A stretch of DNA of 64,000 nt from NCBI RefSeq assembly GCF_001723175.1, contig NC_064653.1:2356001-2420000 (forward strand). Reading direction: 5' to 3'. Position numbers and translations under genes: made by a program. The DNA is from Penicillium oxalicum. Lineage: Eukaryota > Ascomycota > Eurotiomycetes > Eurotiales > Aspergillaceae. The notes under the pieces were generated by a model. That model was given only the letters and a program-made list of their open reading frames with translations. It was not told where the DNA came from and ran no database searches. Positions 36,071 to 48,832 of this stretch are shown piece by piece (position 1 is the first letter of the stretch; each line of letters opens with the position of its first letter).

Positions 36071-36763
36071 TGTAAAATCAAATCACAGCGATTCGGATGA
36101 TGTGTTTGGATCTGGTCAATAGCAAACGTCCGTGAATTGGCGAGCTACTGGTCCTTGGCGTGCCGGTGGATATTTTTTTTTTTAATTAGAGGCGGAGGGA
36201 AGTTTTTTTGCCGGTTGTTTGCAGGGTTTGCACCGATAAGATACTTGCGGCCCGATATGGCCGATAGAGGTGACCATCCCGCATACAAAAAGTTATCCGA
36301 GACGCAAATTATGCCATTGACCATGACGAACGGCGACAAGGCTCTTCCAGTAACAGATATTCTGGCTTTGCAGAAATCCTGAAAAAGTTTTTACCTATTG
36401 CCAATTGAATCTGGCTACAAGGACAAATTGATGTGCGCATCATCTGTTTACAAAAGAGGTTCTGAGAATGTACGGACCAAGTGGGTAGAATGGAAATGAA
36501 CCAAAATAAAAGTTTAATTGATGTACACCAGAAGAAAAAGAGTCATGTTGGAGCACCAAGACTCGACATTCATAGATACATTAATGCCGACCAGCTAATG
36601 TGCCCCACCGCTCCAGCAAGTCATCCGTAGCCCAAGCAAACTCCTGGCTCTTGGCCAAAGTCCATTCCAGCAAGCCCCAACGCCCCTTCGTAACCAAAAC
36701 CGAGTGTCCGTATGTCCTTATAGATATTATCGTCTGATCGTGCGAGCCTCCCCGTCACTTCAT
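36071..36763. other. Intergenic region, PUF6 promoter side to next gene 3' side
   Basis: It holds the presumed PUF6 promoter near 36071-36200 with a T run, and the 3' UTR of the next minus-strand gene. No gene is supported. Confidence 0.5.
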
Positions 36764-37698
36764 TTACTCCGCATTCTGCAAAGTGGGTGTGACGGTGGTT
36801 GTAGGTGTCTTCACCGCATTCAATTCCGCAGCATTCCCACTCTGTCCACGCTTGCGGCCGGGAATATGGAAACCGAATGAAGTTGATGACTTTGGCGTAG
36901 GCGGCTGCGTCTCAGAGTCATTGAAGCGGGAGAACAGGCTCTTCTTTTTCGGCTTCGGTTCATCATTGAGGCCTACTTCTTCAAAGCCCGACTCCTCCTC
37001 CATACGCTCAGGCCGCTCAAAGTGACTGGATTGCATGGACGGGCGGGAGAAGCGGGAGTCGAGGGAGGTTCGGGAGGGAGCGGCGTCAGCGTAGATCACC
37101 GGAGACCGCGCAGAGATATCCTAAGACAAATCAGCAAGTGAACATGATTTCATACCCTGGGCCAAATATTTGGGAATGGAGCGGGACCGTACAAATGAGC
37201 GACGGTAGGAATCAAAGGATTCGCGGGAGATTGAGAAAGGCTCGTTCTCATTGACCAGGTCTCGGTGATTTTCTGTCCGCGACGAGCCGGGCACTCGGCC
37301 CCAGAAACTTGACTTCTCCGGTGGTGATGGCTAGAGATGTCGAGGAAAGTGTGTCAGTCCGATCATCCTGGCAGTGGGAGGCGCGGTCCCGCAAGAGAAT
37401 TGAGCGAATCCACTATACCGGTAAGTACACGCCGCTGTCGTTGACAACTGTGGAATCGTAGCACATTAGCAATGATATGGCTTGTCTTGCGGATCGATCA
37501 CATGGACAATCGACCCTTGACTCCGGACATACCACTCAGCTTGTATTCAGGCGGGTGTTGACTATCGGTGCTCTTGCGCACGGCGACGTTTGCCAGTGAT
37601 GGACGGCCATTCGGTGCCAGGTGAGTATCGTCCACAGTCTCCGCGGTGGGAACATTCGGCTGGGACCTGCGCCCAAGGAAATTGCGGAATGGAGCCAT
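36764..37698 (-). CDS. Small Ser-rich conserved fungal protein, function unknown
   Basis: Minus-strand exons are 37698-37533, 37447-37419 (29 nt), 37330-37193 and 37120-36764, giving 229 residues. The 29-nt exon supplies VVNDSGVYLP, joining EYKLSG to PSPPEKSSFWGRVPG. The middle is NENEPFSISRESFDSYRRSF then DISARSPVIY. The tail has FEEVGLNDEPKPKKKSLFSRF and SFGFHIPGRKRGQSG. I recall this block order from uncharacterised Eurotiales proteins, but no named domain. Many Ser/Arg motifs suggest phosphorylation and 14-3-3-type sites (inference). All four junctions keep phase, and the peptide reads continuously only with the micro-exon included. Confidence 0.8.
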
Positions 37699-39875
37699 CT
37701 TGAGGAGAGCGGCAATGAGGGTGGGAAAAAAGCGAGCGACGTATTGTCTGGGGAAGTTGAAGGAGAAAAAGAGAGAGCCTTGCGACCCGACTGATCTTCA
37801 TTGCCAAAAGCCCCCAAAAGCCCGGAAAAGGGAAGACGGCCGATCCGGTTGGGGGGCAGTCCATCACTCCGAGAGGGGCGCCCAAGGAACCCCAAAAGGA
37901 CCCATGAGGGGGCGCCAATCGCCAACGGCAGCCTCGAGATCGGCTCTCAATGCACAAAGATTTTCCTTGTGCACTGCAGCCCTGGACATGATTCGATCTC
38001 TCCTGTACTTGGCGAGATGTACTCCCATGGGCGTCGTGAAAAGTATTGCCCCTCCCGCCATGCATTCTCCCGTTCAGGTACTTAGCCACTGGTACCGAAT
38101 CCACCTTCCTGCACAAGAGGGCACTGTCCGTCTCGTTCCTACCAGACAACTTACTACTACTGAAAATAGCTATAGATCACTCAGTTCGCTGGCCACATAA
38201 ACATTACCTCCTCAGTAGTTCCCGACCTGCTTAATGAGCGGCGCTAATGATCCTACACTTCCGCCCGGAACTCCATCCACAACAGCCACTCCGTCAAGCA
38301 GTGAGCATGGGCCGCCTCCGATCTTCGCCCATCGACGTCATGGCTGGCTCGTCTCTTTTGTCCGGCTCATGGTTGTTTCTTGTAATGGCACACCTTGGCT
38401 GATGGGATCAGATTGTCGGTATTTGTTGACGCAAGTTTTCAAGGTTCCATCATAAAAGAGTTTGGGATCTTCTCCGCAACGTCCTTGCTGTGATCAAGAT
38501 CGCGATCAGCCAATCTGCATGTGACTTGCGGCATGTATCAACCAACCCGCCTGCAGGTTGTCAGGTCGCCCTGCGACCCACCTCGAATTGCCTGATGCCA
38601 ACAATCCCAATCTGGAGCATACTACATATCAGCACGTAGTCATCGTGCCACAGTCCTGTCCCTGGCTCCACCTCTCCCCCCTTGGCCCCCTCCCCCGCAG
38701 GGGAGGTAGGGCCCTTGTAAGCAGCAGTTGTGTGCAGACTCTCCTGCTCGCAGACTTAAAGAGGCCGACATCCATTCTGAATGTATCGAAAGCCATAGAC
38801 GCACTGCGCCGCCATCTGATTCGTCGAAAAGTTATCGGAGTCACAGATTTACCATACGTGACCATGTGAAAACTGCTCTTCCTTCAGTAACAGACAGCTT
38901 AAGGGTTCGAGAGCGGCAAAAGGGACAGCGGCAGTATCAATTCATTTGATCACTGCTGGCTCAAAATGGATGCCGGTTCCCGATAGTGCGGTGTTGTCAC
39001 ACGGAACTGTACCTGCTTGTCGTCAACTTGACTTGGATGTCATATAGGTATGGGATGGTCAGCAAATAATTGCGTACATTTAAATTGGAAAGTTTAGCCA
39101 GAAACAACTTCTCATCTTCTTTGTAAAGGTAGGCTAAGTAACCTGGAGCCCGGGCATGTGAGCATTGAAAAGATATGATCTATGTATAAGATGACTGTAC
39201 CGATTTATATCCACCGGACATCAAAAACACCGACCTCTCCAAGATCAAGAATCCGCAATATCTACTGTACAGATGTGACGTTGTCAAAATTCCACCGAAC
39301 CAGCGTTGCCGTAGATTTTGAGGCTGAGATCTACTGCAATAGACGGGAGGGCCGATGTTTAGCAAATGACCTAGACCAAAATTGACATCGGGTCTAAAAA
39401 TCAGTTATGCTCAGCATGTGAGACTCACGTTTTCGAAACAAACCTAGACTGAATTCAGTGCAGAATGATCACTGGAAAGCACTCTTCTGGCATGGGTCTC
39501 ATGACAAAGCCTTTGATAGCTGAAAGTGCGTTTCTTCCGGAGAGTCACACATCGCTTTTGAATCTGGAATCCATGAAATGCCAGACCCAGGCAAGACAAG
39601 GGAAGTGTACTTTCGTCTCACTATGTAGTATGAGAAGCAGCCTAGAGACATCCGTGACTAGCCTTACTCTGCTATCGTAGCAAACATTGAATCCCGGGAT
39701 GAATTATCTTCCCAAACCTTTAGGTAGAGCCATGAGAGTTCTCTATCTCTTGTTTGATGCTTCTGAATCTCAACGCACATCTCCTTGCCGAGTAATTCAC
39801 CCGAGTAATTCACGCGAGCACTTATTGCGATTCATCCCACTTCTTTTCAAGCGTGCTCACTCATCATCGACCACG
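37699..39875. other. 2.2-kb gene-poor spacer
   Basis: Frames at 38234-38455 and 38558-38869 are open. The first begins with a plausible ATG and a Pro/Thr/Ser-rich start, but neither has exons that join. Sequence from 39000 to 39700 is AT-rich. I see no supported gene. Confidence 0.4.
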
Positions 39876-40513
39876 ATGGTCCCTAACACAAATGGTATGG
39901 ATTTCCTGCTCATCTTTCTCTGATCACAGACCATGAGGCTGCTTCACGATGGGACCGCGTAACCGCGTAACGTTGCGCTTGATCATCACACCTCACTGAT
40001 TCAAACACAACAATAGACCATCACTCTCTCGATGCTGCCGAGGACATCGAGCTTCCATCCTACCGTACACTTTCAACCGCACCTTCCTCCTACAGATCCG
40101 GTTGTACGACATCCTTCTCGCAGACAGACCGGAGAGATCACCGAAGTGCACCCTCAGCTATGAACGCCTTCGTAGTTCCCACCGAGAGTCCCACCGCCGA
40201 CGCCACCATCATCAACATCCCTCTCATGGACCTCGGGGAAGAACAGCGGGATGAGGACCAGGGCCGCGAACGAGAAACTCCACGCCACGTCAAGATCTGT
40301 GGGGGGTTGCTGTCGATGGCCAGAAAACTCCTTGCCTGCCTCCTGTCTCCTGCTCGCCGCCTACACGGCTACTGGACGTCTCAGACCGAGGTCACGCGCG
40401 CTGTGATAGTTGCCCTGGTCGGCTGCGTGTTCATCACCTTTGGGATCCTGGGGCTCATAGCTGGGTGGACCGTTGCGATTGCGCTTCTGAGTGAAGCCCG
40501 AAACCGGTACTGA
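39876..40513 (+). CDS. Small single-pass membrane protein, unknown function
   Basis: Exons are 39876-39894 and 40017-40513, giving 171 residues. The short first exon (MVPNTN and a split Asp codon) uses a GTATGG donor and a CAATAG acceptor. The protein has an Asp/Ser/Thr-rich N-terminus (DIELPSYRTLSTAPSSY), a basic stretch (MARKLLACLLSPARRLHGYW), and one strong hydrophobic segment (AVIVALVGCVFITFGILGLI continuing to GWTVAIALL) close to the C-terminus ARNRY. The layout suggests a tail-anchored or single-pass protein with a cytosolic N-terminus. I recognise no family. The model is plausible by phase and composition but has no homology support. Confidence 0.5.
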
Positions 40514-42250
40514 TGCCGGGTCAATCATGTCCGAGGAAGAACCGGTGAGTTTTTTTCTCCTTGCTCTTCATGAGTGCAAATGCATGATAGTTGTGGTCTT
40601 CCCAAAACCTAATCATTGAGCATCGAACCTTAGGTTGGACTTCCCTCAAAGCAGCTGGGCTGCCAGATGTGAGCTGAGACAGAGGTATGCCATGGTGAAG
40701 AGCTAGGCAAGGTGCAATCTGGACAGTCTCACTTGCCATTCATAAGATACCCATGTCAACAATGATTTTTTTTACCCATTTTGCTTATCCCGCAAAGGTC
40801 TTGAGGGAAATTTTGAAATCCGGCAAACAGACTGTGCCCATTATTTGAAACCCTTTAGTGGAACTGGTACAGGAGATCTGTATGTAAGAGTCGGGTAGGC
40901 TGAATGAAGCACTGTTCAGTGCGTTGTTCTTGGTCTATACGAGGCAAAGGGCTGTAGCTGATTTTGATTCCGAATCTTTTTCTGTTCTTATCCACTTCCA
41001 GGAAAAAGCCTGTTTCAGATCTTCAAATTAAAACCTAGGATCACCTTGTAACTATTCAGCTTCGGGTAGCTGGATGACCTTGGAACGTGCCAGAAGAGGT
41101 CTCTTGCTGCGGGTTGATAGATATGTGAGTAGATACAGCTGTTGGCAGTTGTTTCTGTCCTCGCGATACCTTGCGTCGTCAGTCTGATGATCTTGGAAAC
41201 CTGTGGGAGAGGCTTGACCACGAGGCTTTACGGGGAAAAAAGAAATTATCAATTCATTCGGGAGAACGTCATTTAGTGAGTAAAATTCAAAGTACACCAG
41301 ACGAACAGGGCTGGGTTGAGATGATCCCGGTGTATTTAATAGAAAAAGGTGGGCGGAAGTACGGGTCGAACCCACGACTACGAGAAAAAACAAGTTGGAA
41401 TATCTTTGCAAATCGAGCGGAAAATTGTTAATCTGTCATGGATAACCTAGTGGGAGGCCTACCGCCAAGTCAGTGACTTTGCTTCGGTCATGTGCCAGCG
41501 GGCTCGTGTGCCCGGTACGAACCTTGGGGTCGCCGCTACACTCGTGCGAGTAATCCACGACGCTGTGGGGCGCTAAGTAATGGAAGTGAACCTTGAGGGA
41601 AGCAATTCTGCAGAGACACTTCCACCCTGGGGTGGCGTCGCCGGAAGACACCGACCCGTTACAGGGAAATTGGCTGCTTGGTAGGACAACCGTTGCTTTT
41701 TTCTTTTCTTTTCTTTTCCCTTCTTCTATTTGTCTACGACCCAGCCCTACTTACCTATATGAATGCGTACTCGTACTTCCAATATCCATGATTTTGTTTC
41801 TTTTACTCAACCAGCTCGTTAAACTACCATCTTGACGACTTGATTAACCATAATTTCAAAAGCCTGAAAGGTTGAGGATGTCTATTTGACTTATTTGGAC
41901 TTTTCATGCCAAGTATCTGATATTCTGCTAGTTGGCAGCTTCTCAGGCTGGGCAGAGTGTTTGTTGGTGCCCATCTTAGTGGCACTCGCGTTGGGCACTT
42001 TGTTAGCCGGTCGCTTCCTGGTTAAGACCTGATCATCCGTTGACATGGTTGCCTTTTTACTCCCCAAGAGCCATCACTCGCTCTCAACATGAGCATCCAA
42101 TGCGATCGATACTTCTTTTGCTTTCACATGACCATCTCCCTGCACACTTAAGCCCCAACAACTCCAGGATGGAATCCCGGAGCCTAGAGCCTAGATTTCG
42201 ACTTGGCTGCAATAAACCGTGAGATGAGGGTACTGCAGAAGACAACACAA
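40514..42250. other. 1.7-kb gene-poor spacer with a tRNA-like fragment
   Basis: No gene is supported. A segment at 41349-41383 resembles the 3' half of a tRNA on the minus strand, followed by a T run (see rejected items). A (TTTTC)n-like tract is listed separately. Confidence 0.4.
41694..41718 (+). repeat. (TTTTC)n-like pentanucleotide tract
   Basis: About four imperfect TTTTC units lie in a gene-free region. Confidence 0.7.
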
Positions 42251-43315
42251 TTACTTCGTACCTTCAAGTTCGGCTTTTTTCGCCTTGAATCGAGCCGCCG
42301 GGGCTCCGCTGGCCAGTCTTTCCGCAAGAGCATCGGTCGCATTGTACACAGCTAGAATGCGCTCACTCCGGAGAGGTAGGTTCTGCAGTCTCTTGGCCTC
42401 TATCATACTGATACCGTCATTCGTCTCGAGTTGTGCCTCGAGAAATTCAATGACCGACTGGTGGAATCCCTCAACTGGGAATAATCGGTTCACCAAGCCC
42501 CAGCTCTCCATCTCCTGGGCTGTCAGCTTACGGCCGAACATGAGAAAGTCGTTGGCTCGGTGAATTCCCATGTGGCGTGCGAGGTTGGTGGCCGATCCGG
42601 CTTCGGGAACCAGGGCCAGTGAGCTGAAGGGGACTTGGAGGTAGGCGTTCTCTGAAGCGAGAATGATGTCGGCAATGCCTTGGAACCAGGCCGCGCCGCC
42701 ACCGACACCGGGACCGTTCATAGCCAGGACAAAGACCTTTTGGTGATCGATGAGGGCTTTCATCAATTCCATCACTGGGAGGTGGGAAGTGGACAGCAGG
42801 TCAGCTTGCTGCTTCCAGATACAGAGGGCCAGAGAAAGCTGTGATCATACTCGGTGTGAATCGCTCCAGATGGAGAATCTTCAGTTGAGTTTTTGTGAGC
42901 TCGCTGTGGTCATCATCCAGCGGTCGTGAACCTGATAGATAATCGTCGGCTGTAAGTATCTGTTTGAGAGGAGAACAAGGAGACCAAATACTTTCTTGCC
43001 CCAAGGAAGCCTCATGAAGACATACCGCGAACATCCGCTCCAGCTGAGAAGAATCGCCCTTCTCCCGTCAAAACGGTGAATACCGTCTCTGGATTTTCAT
43101 CGAGCTCTTTCACGGCGTGCAGGGTATCGACAAGCAGATTGCCGCCGAACGAGTTTAAGGATTTCGGTCGATTGAACTACAATTAGTGTCAGTCACGGTC
43201 GTACATTTGGAAAGAGAGCTTCGTGCGTAATTGTGGGGATAAGTCCGCAGACCTTGATGATTCCAATCTGCCCCTTCACCTCCACCTTTACATCGGTGTA
43301 CTGGTAACCCTGCAT
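42251..43315 (-). CDS. Enoyl-CoA hydratase/isomerase, delta3-delta2-enoyl-CoA isomerase (Eci1) type
   Basis: Minus-strand exons are 43315-43253, 43176-43026, 42949-42851 and 42774-42251, giving 278 residues. Crotonase-fold landmarks are KGQIGIIKFNRPKSLNSFGG across the first junction, TGEGRFFSAGADVRG (first oxyanion-hole segment), NGPGVGGGAAWFQ (second) and LALVPEAGSA, where the Glu sits at the position of the catalytic base in Eci-type isomerases. The other usual hydratase Glu position is not matched, which favours isomerase. Such enzymes move double bonds in unsaturated fatty-acid beta-oxidation, usually in peroxisomes. The C-terminus LEGTK is not a canonical SKL-type peroxisome signal, so location is uncertain. 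The first donor (GTCTGC) is weak but keeps phase. It lies downstream of, and on the same strand as, the transporter. Confidence 0.85.
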
Positions 43316-43832
43316 GATGGATTTTTAACAGTCAAAAGAGAGAAAAGACTTCAATCTACAAAGGTCACGAACATTGGCAATTTATCCATAAAGATAATCC
43401 TTCTACAGTTGAAGATCAAGTCCCCCTTTCCGGCAAATCATGGCGTGCACTGGCCGACCCCGCTCCGCTTGCGTGGGCCGCAATACTCTGCCGAGGTCGA
43501 TCGTCAACTCTTCAACCCGAATGATGGAGTCCTTGCTTGCCGCTATTTAAATGATCAAGGACTCATGTCCGATCCATCAATCGGATGAATCGGGTCCAGT
43601 CCGAGTATCTGCATGCGGGCTCATCTTTGCGTTTTATGCAAAACGGAAAGGGCACTCCTTCTGCGTACGGTTATTATCCGAGAATGCAAAGTGATTTATG
43701 CATGAAATTAAACATTCCTTGAGGTATTGAGTCTCCGCTTATGAACCACATTCGCCGATGGTGAGATTTAAGGAGAAAGAGTTAAATTCGTTGAAAGGAG
43801 GACTCAAAAATCTGAAGGATATGACACGACAG
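43316..43832. other. Spacer between transporter 3' end and isomerase promoter
   Basis: About 517 bp lie between two minus-strand genes. It should hold the isomerase promoter. The frame at 43223-43588 is not supported. Confidence 0.5.
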
Positions 43833-45775
43833 CTAGCTCAGATTGAGTGGAGAGACACATGAGAAAGAAGTCAACTGTGGGATTTGGAAAGCTTCATCGA
43901 GGCCTGTTCAAAAAAAACGATGAGTATTCACCTCACTACCAACACAGACATCTACGATCTCACATACCAAGAATAGCTGCATACATGCCTAGTCCACTCA
44001 TGGCAAGGGCTGCCAAAAGGTAGACTATATGCCACGTGTTGATGGCCACTTGCAAGGGCCCACCGGTGAAGAAACCTCGAATCCAACGCGCAGAAGTCGC
44101 ATCTCTTCTGGTGACTTGACCTGTGACAGGATCGAATCCCTCTCCATCGGCCTCGCGAATGGCATTTCGTTGAATGTCGTGAAACAATGCAAACAAAGGG
44201 GGAAAGGCATATGTCAAACTCACCAGCATCGAGGCAGCGACCACACTAACAAATCCAAAATAGTCAGGAATGGCAGCGGCAATGATAAAGGCAACGATCC
44301 ACCAGAGTGGTACAAGGACGGCGTATATGATTTTCCCGCGATGAGTGGTGATCGGAGGCGCCTTGAAGATATCGAGCAGCACATTATTGTAGAAGACTTT
44401 GATGCCAATGTTCCCGTAGAGGCCCCCGGAGATCAACGCGGCGAGCAACGACACAATATTGCCGGCCGTCTGCCAGGTATAGATACTCACACCCTGGTAG
44501 CTTGGATTGTAGCTATACTGGCCTTGAAAGTGGTACACCAAACAGCCGGATGTGAGATAGATGGCATAGATGAAGAACTGTGCGCCCCACATGGCTTTGA
44601 TAAAGTCGCGAGGTCGTTTCATTTCGGCGAGAAACTCCACGAATAATTGGGCGCCTGCGTATGCGGTCACCCCCGACAGCATGCCGTTGATGGCACCGAC
44701 CAGTCTCCCAGTAGGTATCGAGTTGTAGTGAATGATCGGGGGATACCGACCTTTGCGATCGGGCTTGATCGTCGAAGGATCGACTGCACTTCCCGCTGAA
44801 CCGAGGGTAGAAATAGGGTAATTTGGCGGAGATTGGGCCATCACAGCAACTGTCATCACCACGACGAAGAGATTCATCCATACCGCGAGATTGGCGAACC
44901 AGCCGTAGTTTCTCAGAGTGCGAACCTGGGTGATCACGAAGCCCGCGCACGCAAAGATCGCAGGACACACGGCGTAACAGAGACGAAAGCGAGATATTTG
45001 GGAGATGTTCTGCCCAAAGAGCATCACTACTTGTCCAAGTATCAACAGCAAAGATATTCCCTGGCAGATATTGGTGATGTAGCGGCCATAACGGCCGATT
45101 GTTCGAAAGCCGAGATCGCCATAGTTCCGGACTGGGAATTGAAGGCTGTCGACGCCCAGGAAGACCCGCCAGATCAAGTACCCAGAATATCCAGCCATGA
45201 TCCCGAAGACCGTGTAGAACGCGATTCCTGCCAGTGAAGCCAATATCAGTCATCTGAGCGTAGAATGACGGGAACCCGGACAGTCAAACTTACCTGGTCC
45301 CCAGCCAAGAGTGCCCATCGTGAAGCCTGTCCCGTACGGGCCCAGGATGTCGGTCGTGATTAAGAAAAAGCCTCAACAGAGATCCTGTTAGTCTCCGTCT
45401 CTGCACTTGTACGTTTTTCACATATCACTCACATGCTCCCCAGGAAGCCGACCTGAGAGCGCGGCTCGCAGTGGCCCATTCCTCATCGCTGATCATCACT
45501 CTTCGCTCGGCATGGGTGAAATCAATCTCGGTCAGATGAGTGCGAATATGAGAGTGTTCATCCTCCGGCCCGCGACTCCTGGTAAAAATATGTCGAAGAT
45601 CGAATGTGGGTGAAGGAAGCGCTGACTCTTCTTCTCGGGTCTTTTCTGCATAATAGTGATACTCCTCGAAAGTGACGCTTGGATCGTAAGGCGGGCGAGC
45701 CTGGGGCTTGATAGGGCTGCTGACCGTGAGGTCTTGACTCGGAACACGAACGTTTGGATCTGGATGTTTCTCCAT
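43833..45775 (-). CDS. Amino acid transporter, Aa_trans / AAAP family
   Basis: Minus-strand exons are 45775-45433, 45371-45294, 45227-43968 and 43903-43833, giving 583 residues. A cytosolic N-terminus of about 115 residues (EDEHSHIRTHLTEIDFTHAE) precedes the first membrane helix FFLITTDILGPYGTGFTMGT. About ten more helices follow, including GIAFYTVFGIMAGYSGYLIW, ISLLLILGQVVMLFGQ, PAIFACAGFVITQV and LVPLWWIVAFIIAAAIP. GYSGYLIWRVF and YGDLGFRTIGRYGRYITN are typical of fungal AAAP permeases. The last exon is not in the long open frame. A donor after AILG splices to 23 residues ending TSFSCVSPLNLS, which fits the usual TSFGC-x-P ending of this family. It probably imports amino acids at the plasma membrane; the substrate is unknown. 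Confidence 0.88.
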
Positions 45776-46904
45776 GTTGGAAAGTAAATTGCAAAAAAGA
45801 GATCAGTCCCAATACTAAAGGGAGGATAGTTGCAGTTGTAGTGCCCGTCTAGATGGAATTGATAAATGGTCGAGAGGTGCGAGTCAAGCAGCTGGGAACC
45901 TGTGCGACACTGACCCTAGAAGCAGCTTACACCCGCAAGCAAATTTGAAGTCGTTGAGTTAGTAGTTCGTCACTGGTAAAAGATAGGGACACTTCGGGGT
46001 GACCCGATAGTACGACGCTTCATTAAAACGATGGATGTAAGTAAACAAAAAGGGTGACCCCTTGCAGGCGAAGACAAGTGACAACGACCACCATGAAGAA
46101 AATCGCCTCACCTCAGGCAGATGTAGGCAAGGAAGCACAGTTTCTAGATTACAAACATCCGGATCAAACAAGAGCGCCGTTATCAGATTTTCGTTAGCAT
46201 CCAGTATCATTTCCCCACAACGTCAGTGAAATTCGCCTACTTATAGTAGAGCCCCAGTAGAAGAAGCTGGGGGCGGGTTTACTTGGAAACTGTGAGGATC
46301 TGAAAATGGAAACCAACCATAGAACTTTACCTGCTCATGACCCCATGCTACAGTCACTGCGAGCTCTGTGAGACCCGAACTAAGTAAAACACGATAGTAC
46401 TGCGTCACACGAGCTGAGCACTAAGATCCACAGGCTCGCTGACGTTGGTTTGATTCCTGTGCTGGTCAGCCTCAAACTGTCTATAAGCACAGACCGATCG
46501 TGATGTCTATGTTAACTCCTGACAGGAACTCCAGCCAGTTGGCAATGGACTAGAGCGATTGATTTACACTCATGGTTCTGTGAAATTTTGAGATTGTAGT
46601 ATCGATAGCGGAGTCTACTCCCTCAACGTCTCCAATGAAGCGAAATGCTCAAGTTGGTTGGGTTCTCACCGGGCTTAACTAAACAATTTTTACATCTTAT
46701 TCAATATCAATATCGACTTGGTCCATCTCATTTGATTGACTTGTGACCTGGACCCAGAGAATACAAAGTACACTCTCTCTGACTGTATCTGCGTCTTGGA
46801 ACTTGTAAGAGCGAGCACAAAAGCTCCGATGTACTTCAATATGCTCACTTTGCCTGATTGGGACTGTGGCCTCAGACTAATACCAAAAATCTTCGGCCTA
46901 ACCA
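45776..46904. other. 1.1-kb spacer
   Basis: It holds the transporter promoter (near 45776) and the 3' side of the dehydrogenase gene. Frames at 45959-46210 and 46690-46927 are AT-rich chance frames. No gene is supported. Confidence 0.45.
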
Positions 46905-48166
46905 TCAAAGATTCGCGGTATTCATGACATGACTCGTCTCGGCAAATTCATTGCCATATTCATAAAAGCCACTCCCATTCTTGACCCCGAGACGACCACT
47001 CTCAATCATCGTTTGGAGGTAAATCCTTGGCTCGGATGGGATCCCTACGCGGGAGTCTGCGTAGTGGTTCTCAATATCCAACACCACATCGAGGCCCACC
47101 ACGTCCATTTGCTCGCAGGGCCCTTTGGGGGTCTTTAAAACGTCCTTGAAAATCGCATCGACCTCTCTCGGTGTGCAGACGCCCTCAGACAGGACCAGTA
47201 GAGTCTCACGCTTGATAGCGGCCCAAATTCTGGAAGGACAAAAGTTCAGCCACTGCACCTAGTATCGTAGATTGCTGTTGCTCAAGATCGCCGAGAGTAC
47301 GACAAGTGGGTGGTCTGCTTACCGGTTGTAGATGTACCCAATGGAGTCTTTTTTTACGTGAAACGGAGAGAAACCATGATCTCTGCTTTGCTCAATCAAT
47401 AATGAAATTGCGCTGGGATCGGTGTCTCGGTGACCCATAATCTCGATTGCTATGATCGGAGTTAGTGTCCAAAACACTGCCAAGGGGATGCTGGAGAATC
47501 GGTACCGGATGTCTCGGGCGGCCAGTCTGCAGGATCTGGGTTAGCAATCTGTTCATCCCAAGCCCATAGGCACTGTGCAAGAGTCTTACAGCAATGCGCA
47601 CTCAGTGTCCTGTTTCTGTGCTTCAGTTCCAAGCCATCAATAATTTCTGAGATCCCATAACTGCTTGAGTTGGAGGCGATGATGGTATGCGCGGGTGCCC
47701 AGTGATCCAGCTGAGCAATGACTTTCTGCTTCAAGGCCCAGTTTTCAGGCACACACTGAATCAAGACAAATTGTTAACAAGCCGGGATATGGAATTTTTC
47801 TTATCAATTGACTATTGCGCACGGGTAGAGAAAATTACCTCTACCACCAACCAAGCGTCCTGGAGAATCGTTTCGAGAGCATCCGGTTGGGCTACCTTCA
47901 CCTCGCCCCAATTGAACTCCTGATCCAGTGCAGCGCTCCGCAACTGCTTCACGTATTTCAAGCCGTCTTCTAATTGCTGTTTCTGGAGATCGACCAGACA
48001 GACCGCACCGCCGCGTCGTGACCACTTTCAATTGTTAGTGCTATGCTCTTGGCCTGTGCAACCTAGGACAATCACTCACCATGAACGCCAGACGTCGACC
48101 TTGAGTGCCTGCTCCGATGATGACAACGGAGCCATCAGAGCCAGCGGGACTCTGAGAGACGCTCAT
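46905..48166 (-). CDS. 3-hydroxyacyl-CoA dehydrogenase-like NAD-dependent enzyme
   Basis: Minus-strand exons are 48166-48080, 48024-47839, 47755-47590, 47526-47506 (21 nt), 47449-47323 and 47229-46905, giving 303 residues. The N-terminal Rossmann fold has SVVIIGAGTQGRRLAFM (GxGxxG) and an acidic turn AVCLVD. The catalytic region reads IIASNSSSYGISEI, then SAHCYWPPETSAIEIMG, with the conserved His and Glu assembled only when the 21-nt exon YWPPETS is included. The C-terminal dimerisation domain has GYIYNRIWAAIKRETLLVLS, EGVCTPREVDAIFKD, GPCEQMDVVGLDVV and GSGFYEYG. The fungal family includes hydroxyacyl-CoA and L-gulonate dehydrogenases; the sequence does not settle the substrate. The acceptor before exon 2 (GAAAG) is unusual. 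The gene is divergent from the AlcR-type regulator. Confidence 0.88.
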
Positions 48167-48786
48167 TTTCCAAAATCTTTCTCTCTTTCTTTCTTTTTTC
48201 TCTTTCAAATTCTAACAACGCAGGCGTGGCTGTTTTTGTACTTCAGACAAGGCGATTCGCCGAGTAAATCTTAGGATCTGAAATTCTTTGAAACGAGAAA
48301 ATTCGCTCAGCAGAGATTTGCGATTTGATATTTTTGAATTGGTTACTGATATACCCGGGACTTGCATTGCAGGACTTGATATACTTCCATGAGATAGTAT
48401 TCCGGAGCCGAAAGTGAGTCGCTGATGGTATCCCCGCAGAACGAGTCGATCGGCTCTGAGCCGACATGTCCCCACATTTCTGCAGATTGAGTGATATGAA
48501 TGGCCTTTTCCTTGATGCAGTGTCCCCATCGGATCCGAGATGAAGTGGTCTGGTTGAGTGGTTGCTGTGTAACATGGAAGGTCGGGTCATGTCGCGAGGT
48601 ATTGTTCATCCATCATCAAACAGCGAACTGATCTGAAAGCGATTGAGAAACAACCTGATGCCTATGAATATTGTATCTGAATTGCAGAGCCCCAAGAGAT
48701 GGCGGGACCCTTCGAGTCTCACCAATTATCAAGTTGACCCGCTGGAGGGTTCCTATGTATGTGCGCTGGTAATCCGTCCCGTTTTG

Positions 48787-48832
<46 letters not shown>

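Noticed and set aside
38234..38455. 73-codon frame starting MSGANDPTLPPGTPS
   Set aside because: The first 25 residues look plausible but the rest does not, and no intron or second exon could be joined in phase.
41349..41383. tRNA-like 3' half on the minus strand (GTGGGTTCGACCC, acceptor-like end, then a T run)
   Set aside because: No matching D-arm, anticodon arm or 5' acceptor strand lies within 90 bases, and the T-loop is two bases short. At best it is a relic.
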